64,000 bases of DNA, from positions 1 to 64,000 of the forward strand of contig JABYQR010000136.1 of the NCBI GenBank assembly GCA_022592445.1, read 5' to 3'. A model generated the notes under the pieces. That model saw nothing but the letters and a program-made list of their open reading frames with translations, ran no database searches and was not told where the DNA came from. A program made the translations under genes and the position numbers. Positions within the stretch are counted from its first letter, which is position 1. Every line of letters starts with the position of its first letter. This DNA is from Cytidiella melzeri. Taxonomy: Eukaryota; Basidiomycota; Agaricomycetes; Polyporales; Irpicaceae. Positions 36,559-47,331 of the stretch are shown piece after piece.

Positions 36559-37055
36559 CTAACCTGCATCCTCAACTTGCACCTCGTGTCCAACCTCCTG
36601 ACCATGCCCAACCTTCTCCTGCCCTCAGATATCTAAACAAACTACCCCCGAGCTACTATCACCATTTAAAAGCTCGAGTCACATCATTGAGAAATGGGCC
36701 AAACCCATTATCGTTTTATATTGCAATATGGCCCTGGGACCATGACCTAATCAACATGTGGCGCAAGATGGATGAGGAAGAGTCAGAGCATAAAAATGGA
36801 ATTGTGGTGAAGAATGAATAGCACCTGCCTCTGTAGTAAGCCATAAGGAGAGTTTCATTTAGTATATATACACCTGGACCTCCCACTCCTCTATGCATAG
36901 AAGCTTGCTGTACAGCCGGAGAGTGGCAAGCTTGCATGCTTACCTTGTCTATGTAGTACATACCGTGAAAATATAGCACACTGTTCACTTCAGCACCAAC
37001 ATCCATCAAACATGTTGATATGCCTAGAAACTGCTGGCATGCACAAACTTTAAAC

Positions 37056-37225
37056 ACAAGCATATTCTCATGAACAAGCAGCACTTCTTGTCACTTTCAA
37101 GCTGTGCATCCTTGTCTGTGTTGGCCCTTGTGCTTGAGTTTCTGTCTGTGTTTGTGTTTGTGTTTGTACATTTTGGTGTGCCAGCATTCCTCTTCCTCAG
37201 CTCTCTGAATCTCTTGAACACCACA
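37056..37225 (+). repeat. diverged repeat, copy 1
   Basis: Shares ordered blocks with 38388-38565: GAGCATATT-like head, AAGCAGCA, TTGTCACTT, TGTTGGC..TGGCCCTTG, GCCAGCATTCC. The copies are diverged and have indels. Confidence 0.5.
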
Positions 37226-37774
37226 ACCTTTCTCTGGGATAGGAGTTCAGCAAACAGCACCTCCTGTCTCCAGAGCATTACCTCGTTGCTTTCCATGTGG
37301 TCTCAAATCACCAAGCCCTTGTTTGGTTGGATGATGGGAATTCATCTGATCAGATGAACAATATTCTCTTTGTTTCACACTGTGTTCTTTTACCCCCTGT
37401 CTCACCTTGTGCTGCTTTTCCTCATTGCCTTGTTTCTACCTGCAATTTCCATTTAATATGGACTCCTGTAGCTTAGTAGTGATATACACTGGATTTGTAC
37501 CTTGAGTGGCTCAGAATACAACACTCCCAGTGTTCCCCCTCAGGTTTTCCACTGCTACCTTGCCCCTCCCACCTTGAGCAGTGCTGCCAAGCATATTCTT
37601 CCCCTTGTGTTCATGTCTTCTGCATTGTGTCCTCTTCTGCTTTCTCCTTGCGTTATTTTACTGTGTTTATTGCACTGTGTCACCTTTACAAGCCAAATTT
37701 CTCCTTTGCCAGGTAACTGCGCTTTACTGCGTCTTCTTTCACTGTGCCTCCCTTTTCAGCCACAATTCTCTTTC

Positions 37775-38044
37775 ATGTTTTCATTGTGTTTGTGCGCACA
37801 GACCATGTTGAGGGCAGGCTTTGCAAGAAGCCGTGTGAACGAAGAACAAAAGAACTACCTAAAGGAGAACAATAGCTATTGTCTGGACTTTGCCAAGAAC
37901 TCTACTTGTGAGAGAATCTATCTAAAAGGAGACCAACTATTGTATTCCATTCCCACACCTGTGAGAACATCCTTCCATAAAGAGAACAATAGGGAAAGAA
38001 CAAAAGGAGTCCAAGTGAACAGTATCTATGATGTCAAACCCTAG
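37775..38044 (+). CDS. hypothetical small protein
   Basis: An 89-codon frame starting MFSLCLCAQTM, hydrophobic at first and then polar and basic (EEQKNYLKENNSYCLD, KGDQLLYSIPTPVR). Upstream sequence looks like a pyrimidine-rich leader with a possible 5'UTR intron (GTAACT at about 37713 to TTTTCAG at about 37759), as in the SSP genes. No recognised domain; it may be a decayed SSP-like gene or chance. Confidence 0.25.
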   Translation: MFSLCLCAQTMLRAGFARSRVNEEQKNYLKENNSYCLDFAKNSTCERIYLKGDQLLYSIPTPVRTSFHKENNRERTKGVQVNSIYDVKP

Positions 38045-38387
38045 CTATGGGCTAAGCCATGTGTTTGTAGCCATGTGGTCTTACTTGAGCTAAGTCACAT
38101 GCCAGTGTGATGTAGTAGCTACTAGCAAGTAACGTGACCATGTAGAGCAGCTAAGCCATGTGATACGGGCACTTAGTAGACATGCAAGGGGTTTGTGCAA
38201 AGAATATTGCAACTGGGTTGTAGCCCGGAGTTTTAACAATAAAAACCAGAGGTAAATTGCAAAAAATAAGGGCTAGTCGGGCCATCCACAACACCTTACA
38301 CATCTATTGCTAATTTGTGGCTAGTTGTGGGGTCTTTAGAGTTGTTGTTTGTTTCAAAGCATGACTCATTGTCTCAATGTGTACAGA

Positions 38388-38565
38388 GCTCAAAAATGAG
38401 CATATTTTCATGGAAAAGCAGCATTCTTTGTCACTTGCACACTTTATGTTCCTGTTGGCACTGGCCCTTGCACTCGAGCTCCTGTCCTGGTGTTGGTATC
38501 TTGTGCTTGAGTGCACTTGGCCTTGCCTGCCAGCATTCCAGGGCCCCCTTTCTCATTTGTATACT
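38388..38565 (+). repeat. diverged repeat, copy 2
   Basis: Partner of 37056-37225; same block order with substitutions and small indels. Confidence 0.5.
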
Positions 38566-41339
38566 TGGATTCCACAGCTTTCCCTTGGATAGAGCACATT
38601 GAATGCCTTCTCTCTCTTCATCAAACTTTTCACTTGTGTCACTACTAGGGGTTTGCGTCTCTTACACTACCTCTCTTCTCTGTGCATAGCCTTGCATCAT
38701 TGGGCCTTCACTTCTTTGGCTGACATCCAGCAGGGAGGTAGTTTACACTTGCCTGAGATGACCATCATGGCTTTGCACATTGTGTGCAGCCTATGGCCTA
38801 GGGACTATAGACTACAGCCCTTGTCTATACATACAGCTGAAAGAATATTCTCATGTGTGTAAAGCCTTACCAATTATAGATGTGTTCACCAAGGGGTTTA
38901 CTGGCTGTAGGAATGGTGACCTTTGATGCATACTTTCTGATCCAGTTTTGTTTTAATCCAGATTTATCACCTGCAAAGTTCTGCAATCTGTGCAAGATTT
39001 CAGATATATATAGTACATTGACTCTGAAACCACAAACACATGATTCAACTTGTGAGCTCTCATAAGAGCAGCATTCCATTGTTAATCTAACTTACAAAAT
39101 CTTGCCCCCTTGAGCAGCATTCATGCTGAATTTTGTTACCTTTGAAATCACTATAAATCTTTGGCCCTTGTAAAACCCTGATGACACTCATAATTCTGTT
39201 GGCTCACCAATTCTGCAGAAATATGATCACTAACCTGTATTCCTGACAAGGTTTAAATGCATCATTTTTGACACAGCTAAATACTGCAGGCAGAACATGA
39301 TTTTCACCAGTATTTGTTGGCTACTTAATATTGAATCTTGTTGTGCATTAGTTTATGCTTTTTCCAGCAGTTTTCCATGGCAGAATATCTGTTGTTTATT
39401 GTAGAGCAGGGCATGCATTAACAGAATGTTTCCAAGTACTGGAGGCTCAATACTAATTGGTGGGCTGAATATACATTTTTATTGGGTGTTATTTGTGGTA
39501 GTAATTCATTGGATTCATGGATTACCAAGGGGTAATGTTGCTAGATATTTTGAAACTTCTACGCAATTCTCCCAGGTATGCTATGCATACTGTCAATGAC
39601 CCAGAAGTGAACTGGGGGCAAGAAATGAACTATTGTGCAAATCAACCGTATATATTTAGATGTTGTGTACAAAATTTGGTACAGAAACATGGGTTCTGCA
39701 CAGATAAAAAAACCAAATACCTGAAATTGTGCATGTAGTTCATTCATGAACTGCAATTGATGGGCTTGTTGTGGTGGCAATAGAGTATATTTCTGCACAA
39801 AAATCATGATATGCATTGATGTACGTATCTAGTATCAGAGAAAAACACTTGTTTGTAATTCTGAGCAATGTGGCAAGAGTAGCAGAAAGTAAACTGTTGA
39901 CAGTGTGGCCAGGCATGACAATGCCTTGTTGATTGAAACTCCAACCAGCATTGATTTACCAGCAAGTAAATAAGCACTTGCTTGTGACATGCTGTGACAG
40001 TTCATAGATTCTGGCATGGAAAACAGTACCTTCGTGTGGAGCTTTGCAAGCACCTTTCCCCTTTGCAAATATTTGCAGAACTGTATGAGCTATGGCCAAG
40101 ATACCTGCTTACACTACAGCAAAAACTCCAAGCAGAAATAACCACAGAGAAATGGGGGAAACCAGAAGTGGTCATTGACAGTATGGCTCCCAAGATGTTT
40201 CTTCAGGACATGTTACTGTTGTAGTTTTCTAAGTTCATCGGGCATGAATGTAACGTTCTTTCTTACTTTCCTTTTACGGACTCACGTGCAAGCACTATAC
40301 AGTTGATAGATTACATAATCGTTTGCTTAACGCGCTCGCACATTGCATGGCTGTTCTCCAGTTTCCTCACTATACATTTGAGGCTAACTGAGTTCTCTCT
40401 GCACGCTTTGCGTACTTTAGATCGAGCCACTCGTAACCCTACAAAAGTTACAGTTTTTATTAGCAATCATTTGCTGGAATTCACCATAATAGAGCATCAC
40501 AGTCATAACTTTAGAGCAGAGCCTGCCCACGTCAGAACATTACATAAGTCTGATCATCCATGAAAGTCATCACCAGTATTAGCAAGTCAATTGCTCAAGT
40601 TTATTATTATTATCATGATGCTAATGAAGAATGTGATTAGCAGAGATAATGTTACCCACTGCAAGATGGTATAATAGCATGACCAAATTGCAATCCGTCA
40701 CTTGGCCGGTCTACTATGTTGCACTATGCAATATACAGTTCTATGTCAAACAACATACACCACAAATACATCTTTTTACAAGTACAGATTTGTTTGTGAA
40801 TATCATTGGCCAGGTACAGGACTATATATACAGGCATAATAGCAATATGTGAGACTACTGTACTGGCACAACCTAAGGTTTGGCTCACGGTCACAAGGCC
40901 TCCAAACATCGTCATTTTGAACATTGGTCACAGGTCACGGACCCTCGTGAACTTTCGGCTGGGTGTGTGACCTCAGGCGCTTATAACATTACCCCATATG
41001 TTTTTGTGCACACACAGGCGCCTATTGATACTTTCAGATGTTCGTTGGTCACAGGTCACTGCGTGTCCTGAACTTCCAAATCTTCTAGTCTCGGTCCCAG
41101 ACCCTCTGCATGCTGCCACGTGCGCTGCCTTCCTGTTTTGGGAGCGGAGAACAAAAAAAAAACCAGGAAGCCAGCTGAGAGTCTGGTGTTCCTGGCCTAT
41201 CCGGGTGTAGGTGAATCCCACGTGGTCGTGATTATCTGCAACCGTGACTGCAAAACACGGCACAATCAATTTACAAGTTTTGTACACTACACATCCCAAT
41301 AAACTTTGCTTTCCCCCGTCTCGTCTCGTTCGCCCTCAA

Positions 41340-41815
41340 ATGCCTCGCGCACGCGTTCCACGCCAGTACTTTGAAGGTGCCGACCTCGAGGACGAAGACG
41401 ACTCGGACTCTGGTGACAAGTCTGAGCCCAGCCCTGCCAGAGGACCGCTTGGTAGGACAACACAGTGTGCGAGTCGCCTTGAGACCACCTCGCATTGACG
41501 GATTGCCGCAAAGTTGAGATGCACCATTGACTTCATGGCACTACAGGGTCTGGATGTTGCCACGCTTCTTTATTATCTCACCTGGAACCTGGACAACGAG
41601 GAAGACGAGAAACTTGATGCAGATGACCGAGACAACCTATTCACGCATACATCAAACCTCAGCGTAATTAAGTACGCACGCACCGCCCTCACTCACTACG
41701 ACAAACTGCCCCAGATCCTAGATAATTTGCAGTGCCCCCCATGCAAACACGGTAGAGGAATTCGATCGCAGGGTGCTTACAGGGCCATGGACGCCTGGTC
41801 ACTCGACAATGTGAA
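41340..41815 (+). pseudogene. N-terminal fragment of a DUF6589-type protein
   Basis: Starts MPRARVPRQYFEG followed by an acidic/serine run. After a frame disturbance near 41500 it continues with CTIDFMALQGLDVATLLYYL, KYARTALTHYDKLPQILDNL, HGRGIRSQGAYRAMDAWS. This resembles the region preceding the DUF6589 domain in large agaricomycete proteins. It stops where the opposing helicase fragment begins. Identification rests on remembered family pattern, so moderate to low confidence; the truncation is clear. Confidence 0.5.
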
Positions 41816-42632
41816 GATGCTGCGTGACACAATGTGCCTCGTCCACAATAATTCCACCCACATTCTTCATCCAACTCGAGCTCCTCATGAGCTTTGAGAA
41901 CCGAGGATGCTTCAAGATCATTTCCGGAGAGGTGATGATGACACGGAAGCGATCAGCTTTGAGTTGCTGGAAACTAAGGTGAGTCTTTGTACTGAAATAT
42001 GAATTGCGTGAGATATCACCTGGTGCAGCTCATGCGAATAGTCCTTGCCATTGACAGCCACAGCGGTCAGCCCCATATCACAGAACCGCGCAGCCTATCA
42101 GAGTGAGTGAGTGCATGGCGCATATAGTCAGCTTTGAGTACATTGACAATTCTCATCAGAAACTCACCTGGTCACGTTCGAGAGCATTGAGAGGTGAGAC
42201 AATGATCACCTTTGAACCGGACTCCTCAACGAGCAGTGGCATGACAAAGGGGAGTGTTTTCCCAAAGCCTGTCCCCGCCACAATCGCGACATCCAACTCG
42301 AGATGGAAGGCTTCCGCGACATCTTCTTGATACCAATACGGTACATGTCCATGACATCTAGCTCCAATCTTGTGTCTGACTCTACTCCGCCATGTCTCGG
42401 AACAATACTGGTGATCTTTCTTTGCCTGTTCTCGGGCCTCTTCGAGTAGCTTGTACGACCGAGCATGGTGGACCGTCTTTGGAGCCAGGGGCTGTAGTTC
42501 ATCCAGAATAGACTCATATGTATTTGCTGCTGAAGGCTGTGATGGAAGGGACGAGGTCGTGCAAGACGCAGTTGTCAAAGATTGGCTACCAGACATGGCT
42601 GCAGTAGCTTCGGGGCGCGGGCGAGGTGCCAT
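41799..42632 (-). pseudogene. RecQ-like DEAD/DEAH helicase fragment
   Basis: Exons 42168-42632, 42020-42094 and 41799-41966, in phase. Walker A/motif I reads AGTGFGKT, preceded by YWYQEDVAEAFHLELD. Motif Ia region is VIIVSPLNALERDQ, and ITSPEM is followed by motif II IIVDEAHC. Translation then runs into the opposing gene and stops, so the second RecA-like domain and everything after motif II are missing. Complete relatives are large RecQ-like helicases that are repeated in basidiomycete genomes. The fragment cannot be an active helicase. Confidence 0.8.
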
Positions 42633-43258
42633 CAGGGCGTCGAGAGGGTCCCATCACTGCTTGTTGACTCGTGTAATTGTTACTGGCATATTGTTGAGCA
42701 ATAAGACATGGAGGGACAATGTGATAGCGAGACAGAGACGAAGTAAATACAGGATCGCGCGTTGTGCTAATAACATAAGCGCCCGAAGTGGACGCGTTGT
42801 GGACGCGACACGATTGCCACGTGGGAGTTCACCTACACCCGGATAGGCCAAAAACACCAGACGTTCGGGCGCCCCCCTCTCTTTTTTTTCGTTCTCCGAT
42901 CCCTAAACAGGAAGGTGCCCGAACGTCTGGGACCGAGACTAAAATCTTCGAACATCTGAGGGCCACGGTCACAAGCCGCGAACCTTAGGTCGTGCCAGTA
43001 CAGTACTTTTATGTGCATCATTTCGGTCAACTTTGGCACGGGCTAGCATGAGGGTCTGATGTGCGGTAATCGTGATTGCAAGCACCCCGGAACCTTAGTG
43101 CCGATCGCGCTAAATCCTTATTATGAACATGTTGGTGACTATAAAACAAAGTGAACCATCTATTTTCTCCACCTTTGCTCCCTTTGCGTCGCTTCGTCGT
43201 TCGGGTTTGCTGTCGGTCATACAGATGCTCGCTGGTTTCTGCTTCGCATTGACAAGGT

Positions 43259-45089
43259 ATGTCAGCGTCGCAACAGTACGACGAGGACCTAATTTGTCAT
43301 GCACGCTACTGGTAAGTCTGCGCACTTGCATTGGTTCGCTTTCAAGAAAGCAAGCTAACGGCTAGTGCAGGTACGCAGAGCAGTATGTTAACACCGCACT
43401 AATAGGCAAGGCTGCTTCGTCACTCAGCAGTATACCATCTCTCTGACGGCTGGCTCAAATGGTCACAGCGCTGCTCCTTTACGACTATTTAATCACCCTT
43501 CAACGCGAAATCACGACGGTCTGGAGTCGGAACTGTCGCCCCGCAACCATCCTGTTCTTGCTGAACCGTTATTTGTCCATTATCTATGGCCTTTTGCTCA
43601 CTGTGGCGGACCAGAGCGGGGGACAGACTGTAAGAATACTCGAATACAGCACGTACAACTGATAAACCATCTTTCCTCTACCACAGAGGTGTGCCTCAAG
43701 TCCCATGTTGTCCTGCGTCCCGTTCTAACTCTGTAGTCGATCTCAGTTGCGCTGTCATTACTCGCCTATTTCAAGTCGTGAGCCAGCTTTTAACCGTGAT
43801 GTTCGCACGTAAGCAACCCATTCTCGTCATCATCATCGTCTTACCCAACTATCCCCCCATCAAACTGCAGTCTTCTCTGCCTTGCGCGTGTACGCCATCT
43901 GGAATCGCTCAAACTGTCTTTTCACGGTCATATTGGCTCTCAACCTACTACCCGTCGGCGTAAACATTGTACGTTGTACCTACTCTGTTCATTATTCTTC
44001 GGATGTCACAGCCAAACTGCTCTTCGTTGACTTTCAGTACGTGCATGCCAAGGAAACACTCAAATTCGAGGCTTTACCTTTCGCCAACACCTGTGTATCA
44101 AGAAGTCAACTTAATCCCATGCTACTTGATGGGTGTGTATTGTTTCTCTTCACCGTATTGTATCGGCTCGTGAATCAGCGCAATTGACGATGCATGGTCC
44201 AGAATTATCAGAGGGAGCAGAGTCGCTGTCATCTTTGGAGACGCGCTCGTGCTAACTTTCACGTGGTGGAAGACTTTGAGCATCCGAAGGGAGGCGTCGT
44301 CAGCGCACATCAGAGTCACATTAACATTCCTGCTAATACGGGATGGTGCGTACGGCAACAAGCTTTATTCATGTTCTTAGCAGCACGCTCATCAGATGAT
44401 GGCTCTTTTGACACCAGGCACAATCTTTTTCTTGTAAGCACGTTCTCTCCGACATCTACTCTTTTCAAATCCGGTCTGTCGATGAGAATCTGACAGGAAG
44501 ATTCATTCTCACAGTTCGCTCCTTGCGTTAAACCTAGTTCAGGCGATTCTCGTCGAAAACATGGTAGGTGGCATTCAACCTTGACATTCTTTCCCGAGTT
44601 CTCACAACACCGTGATTCTGCCTCACAGGAAGTTCCTGGTTATATGATGGCACCCGTGAACGTGTAAGTGTCCTTCCTCCTTTGCTCTTTCCCCCCTCGA
44701 TAACCCAGCATTGCCCCCCTCTACCAACCTCGCATAGAATAACAGCTATACTAATCTCCCGCTTCATGCTCGACCTCCGCGACATCGGCTACGACGTGCC
44801 AGACGACGTCCCCGTCACGGGGGACTTTTCTTACTTTGCCGGACCTGCGTTTGCGTTGCGCCAGAACGACGTCCTCGGATGCAGCACAAGTCTTCGGAAG
44901 GGCAGTCACGAGGAAAACGCGGTGGACACTCAGACTCAACCAAGCCCCTTCGAATTTGAGGGCCACGACCACCGCCACCACACTAACGTGAAGCTGGAAC
45001 GGTCGAGGGTGGGTTTGCCTCCCGAGTCCGAGACGATGGATGTGGAGAGTGTGCGTGGTATCGTGGAGGTATGTCGAGAAGGCTCTTAA
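43259..45089 (+). CDS. DUF6533 multi-pass membrane protein, middle exons uncertain
   Basis: Confident exons: 43259-43311, 43371-43405, 43469-43629 (ALLLYDYLITLQREI, NRYLSIIYGLLLTV). Later segments are clear but their joins are not all in phase: AVITRLFQVVSQLLTVMFA, FSALRVYAIWNRSNCLF (about 43870-43970), VAVIFGDALVLTFTWWKTL (about 44230-44290), LLALNLVQAILVENM (about 44520-44563), ITAILISRFMLDLR (about 44740-44783), then a hydrophilic tail to the TAA at 45087-45089. The family is a fungal seven-helix-like membrane protein with N-terminal DUF6533, function unknown. The second intron (43406-43468) needs a GC donor (ATAG|GCAAGG). Phase conflicts around 43690 and 44345-44520 mean undetected introns or a recently broken gene. 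Confidence 0.65.
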
Positions 45090-45673
45090 ATGACGTGCCG
45101 GATATGACCCTCCGCATTCGCGCAAATGTATATTGTTCAACGTTTTTGCCATGGTAGATATAGGCAATGTACAGACAATCTGGTAGCGAGTACAAGGTGT
45201 TGACAGAGCAAGTGTACGAAACGTCGTCAGATTCTGATTGCTCTACGGAGTTCTTTCAATACGGAAGCAAGATGACAACGTGCTGGGGCCAGTGAGTAAA
45301 AACTTACAAGTTATGGAGATGAAGATGTAGCATGCCATTGGCTAGCATGATACATCGAAATCAATTGACTGGTAAGATGTTAGAGAGATGGTACAGTTGA
45401 GAAAAGATTGCTTACTGGACTTGCAATTGTGCAGCTTCACAGTGCATCTGTGCAGAAGCTCCACCGTATTCTCAACCTTGGATGATCAATTCACATTACT
45501 GCTATAGAGCTCGGAATCATACAATAGGTTTTGCTTCGATTCACGTAGAGCTGCAGCTTAAGTATTTGGCTCACAATCCTGAGCGGTCACTCTGCTCACT
45601 GCTCATCTTGCACGTTCCTAGGTCGATATGTATATGAATAATCCAGAAAGCTGCGCGCAGAAAATGATGAGAT
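45090..45673. other. intergenic, convergent 3' ends
   Basis: Between the DUF6533 gene (plus) and MIM1 (minus). No frame, repeat or RNA gene was recognised. Confidence 0.5.
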
Positions 45674-46861
45674 CTACGGCTTGACATTATACCTAGGCTG
45701 CGGGTTAGACCCTACCGCCTGCGTGCGCGCGCGCACGCCAACATTAGTAGCGACGGGTTTCCCAGGTACTTTCCAGCCCAACCATCCTACCAAGACGTTC
45801 TTCGCAAAGATCTCTCCGAACCCGAGCATGACGCCGTTCACAAACGGCAGTAAGAGGTTGATGGCGAGGCTGGACGCCACGGCAAGTACGCGCGTCTTTG
45901 TGGAGAGCTGCGTGTCGAACGCCGCAAGTGTCGCTGAAGCATGTTTGTCCGTGTGATGCTTATGGTGGTCGTGGTGGCCGTGTCGAAGCTGCTCTTCGTA
46001 ACGCTGACGCGTGGAACTATGGTGAAGGTTTTGAGACGAGGTAGGTGAATGCAAATCCGATGGGATCGTCATTGAAGGGAAGGAAGAGGTCATGTCCGAG
46101 GGTATCTCTTCCCACTTGTCGTGCTTAGAAGAGTCGGGCTCAGAGCTTGGATGGCTGTCTACACCTTCAGGATTGCTGGACGACGATGACGGCTCATCCT
46201 TGCCATAACGCAGTATATCAGAATCATTCGGCTGCGTCAATCAGCAGCAAAGTATAGCACGTACCTGACCAGCTCTAGGCGTCTCGCCAGCGACCAAATC
46301 TCTAGCGTCCGCTGGACTAGGACTCGCACCGCCCTCGTTCTCTGCCCTCACACTCTCCCAACCACTCACACTAGCAGTTCCACTCCCCGAGAACCCACCG
46401 ACACTCGCCGTACTCTCACTCAACTTTAGACTCCTCCTCCTCTCCTCCAACACGCTGTCCTTCCAATCCACCCCGGCCTTCTCCTTCTCCAATCTCACAG
46501 CCTCCCACTTGGCCCGCTCCGCCTCCGCTTTCTGTCGCTGCTCTGCAGACCTCGCGCGCCATCCAACGAGGTGCTCATCATACTCGGTCTTCCACTCGTC
46601 TTCAGACGAAGAAGCAGCCGCTACTTCGGCTGTAGTTTCCGACAGCGGCGTATGAGCGACTTCTGGCTCGGTGGCAGTGGCAGGAGGAGGTTGGGGGTGC
46701 GCAGACACCTTTGTGATAGGTGCAGGCGCAAACGCGTCCGATAGCGCAGACTAGCAAACAAAAAGGTCGACGTGGTATGTTAACACACTGTTCCGTCCTT
46801 CGTGCTCGCCGGTGCATACCTGCAACAAGTCTTCCTCGTCTGTGTTGAGGTTGTCAGCCAT
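45674..46861 (-). CDS. MIM1: mitochondrial import protein Mim1/TOM13
   Basis: Exons 46820-46861, 46265-46750, 45674-46231; 362 codons (361 aa). The signature is near the C-terminus: a single membrane segment in SLAINLLLPFVNGVMLGFGE followed by IFAKNVLVGWLGW, typical of TOM13/Mim1. The family sits in the mitochondrial outer membrane and, as the MIM complex, inserts alpha-helical outer-membrane proteins. Yeast Mim1 is about 110 aa, whereas this protein has a long hydrophilic N-terminal extension with a charged helical part (AEQRQKAEAERAKWEAVRLE) and serine-rich stretches. The second intron (46232-46264) would be only 33 nt. Without it the two frames do not join, so it is either a very short intron or a model error. 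Confidence 0.85.
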
Positions 46862-47090
46862 GCGCTGTGAGACTCAAAGAGTGTTTTGGAGTAGATTTCG
46901 GGCGTCGGTTGCTGGTTGTAGACCTGTACGCACCCAAGATATGACGGTGGTCTGAGCGTGACAGACTGGCATGATGGCGTTCAGCGCAACTCCGGGTTAG
47001 GCAATTATCTCATCACGTGTGTGCCGATTGTCGGGCGTACCGGTACCGAGCAAGTCGGGCAGAAAGTACCAGCCGGGCTGCAAAAAATGT
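46862..47090. other. MIM1 upstream region up to the transposon
   Basis: The MIM1 promoter must lie here; the DDE transposon begins 230 bp from the start codon. Confidence 0.5.
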
Positions 47091-47118
47091 AAGATAGGCC
47101 CAGTACACTCCCCGCTAC
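47091..47118 (+). repeat. DDE element left TIR
   Basis: 28 bp, exact complement of 56911-56938; ATGT precedes it. Confidence 0.9.
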
Positions 47119-47331
47119 GTATGTCACAGTGTGACAATCACGTGAAAGACTTTCGGCAGACGTCGGCAGCCCCAATTGGGTAATGTTAGGTAGTTATCGG
47201 AAAATTTCTACAGTACGAGTTGATGACCATTGTACTACGCGGATGGATGTGCAATGCAGCGTAGAGCTAGACTACATAAAACATAACAATATGGCACAAT
47301 GAACAAGATGGTGAATGAGCATAGAAGTGAA

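Larger units (their letters stand above)
30720..36821 (+). pseudogene. small secreted protein SSP2, split by a Copia insertion
   Basis: Starts MQFLTSLILFTAILAGAF, a clear signal peptide like that of SSP1. Exon 1 is 30720-30799 and exon 2 is 30854-30955. Exon 3 begins at 31029 and is cut after 31056 by the Copia element, then resumes at 36564 and runs open to a TAG at 36819-36821. Removing the element and one CTAAC copy leaves the frame in phase: 156 codons in total including stop. The downstream part has no stops over 85 codons, so the gene was probably functional until the insertion. The mature part is basic, tyrosine- and asparagine-rich and has no recognised domain. The empty-site allele may be intact in other strains. 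Confidence 0.7.
36822..40857. other. A+T-rich region without convincing genes
   Basis: Base composition is visibly richer in A and T than in the flanking genes, with many TGTG/CTTG-rich pyrimidine tracts. Open frames are short and lack known motifs. It contains a diverged repeat pair (37056-37225, 38388-38565) and short repeats of the type GCTAAGCCATGTG between 38048 and 38162. It may be decayed secreted-protein loci or old transposon remains; no firm identification. Confidence 0.4.
40858..43003. mobile_element. internally deleted long-TIR transposon with DUF6589-type and helicase gene remnants
   Basis: The ends are inverted copies: CTGTACTGGCAC at 40858 mirrors GTGCCAGTACAG ending at 43003. 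Similarity continues inward in blocks (CCTAAGGTT, AGTCTCGGTCCCAGA, CTTCCTGTTT, GCGGAGAAC/TCGGAGAAC followed by A-runs, GGCCTATCCGGGTGTAGGTGAA, CCCACGTGG) to about 41240 on the left and 42800 on the right. The left copy has roughly 170 extra bases. A TA dinucleotide flanks both ends (40856-40857, 43004-43005) and may be the target duplication. Inside are two 5'-complete, 3'-truncated genes facing each other, meeting near 41805-41820, as expected from one internal deletion of a larger two-gene element. Confidence 0.75.

Noticed and set aside
38048..38162. CRISPR-like array from repeated GCTAAGCCATGTG motifs
   Set aside because: Spacing is irregular, copies are imperfect and the genome is eukaryotic.
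41514..41897. Independent small gene ending in HPTRAPHEL
   Set aside because: Its last third is the complement of helicase coding sequence, so the frame crosses a deletion junction rather than being a real gene.
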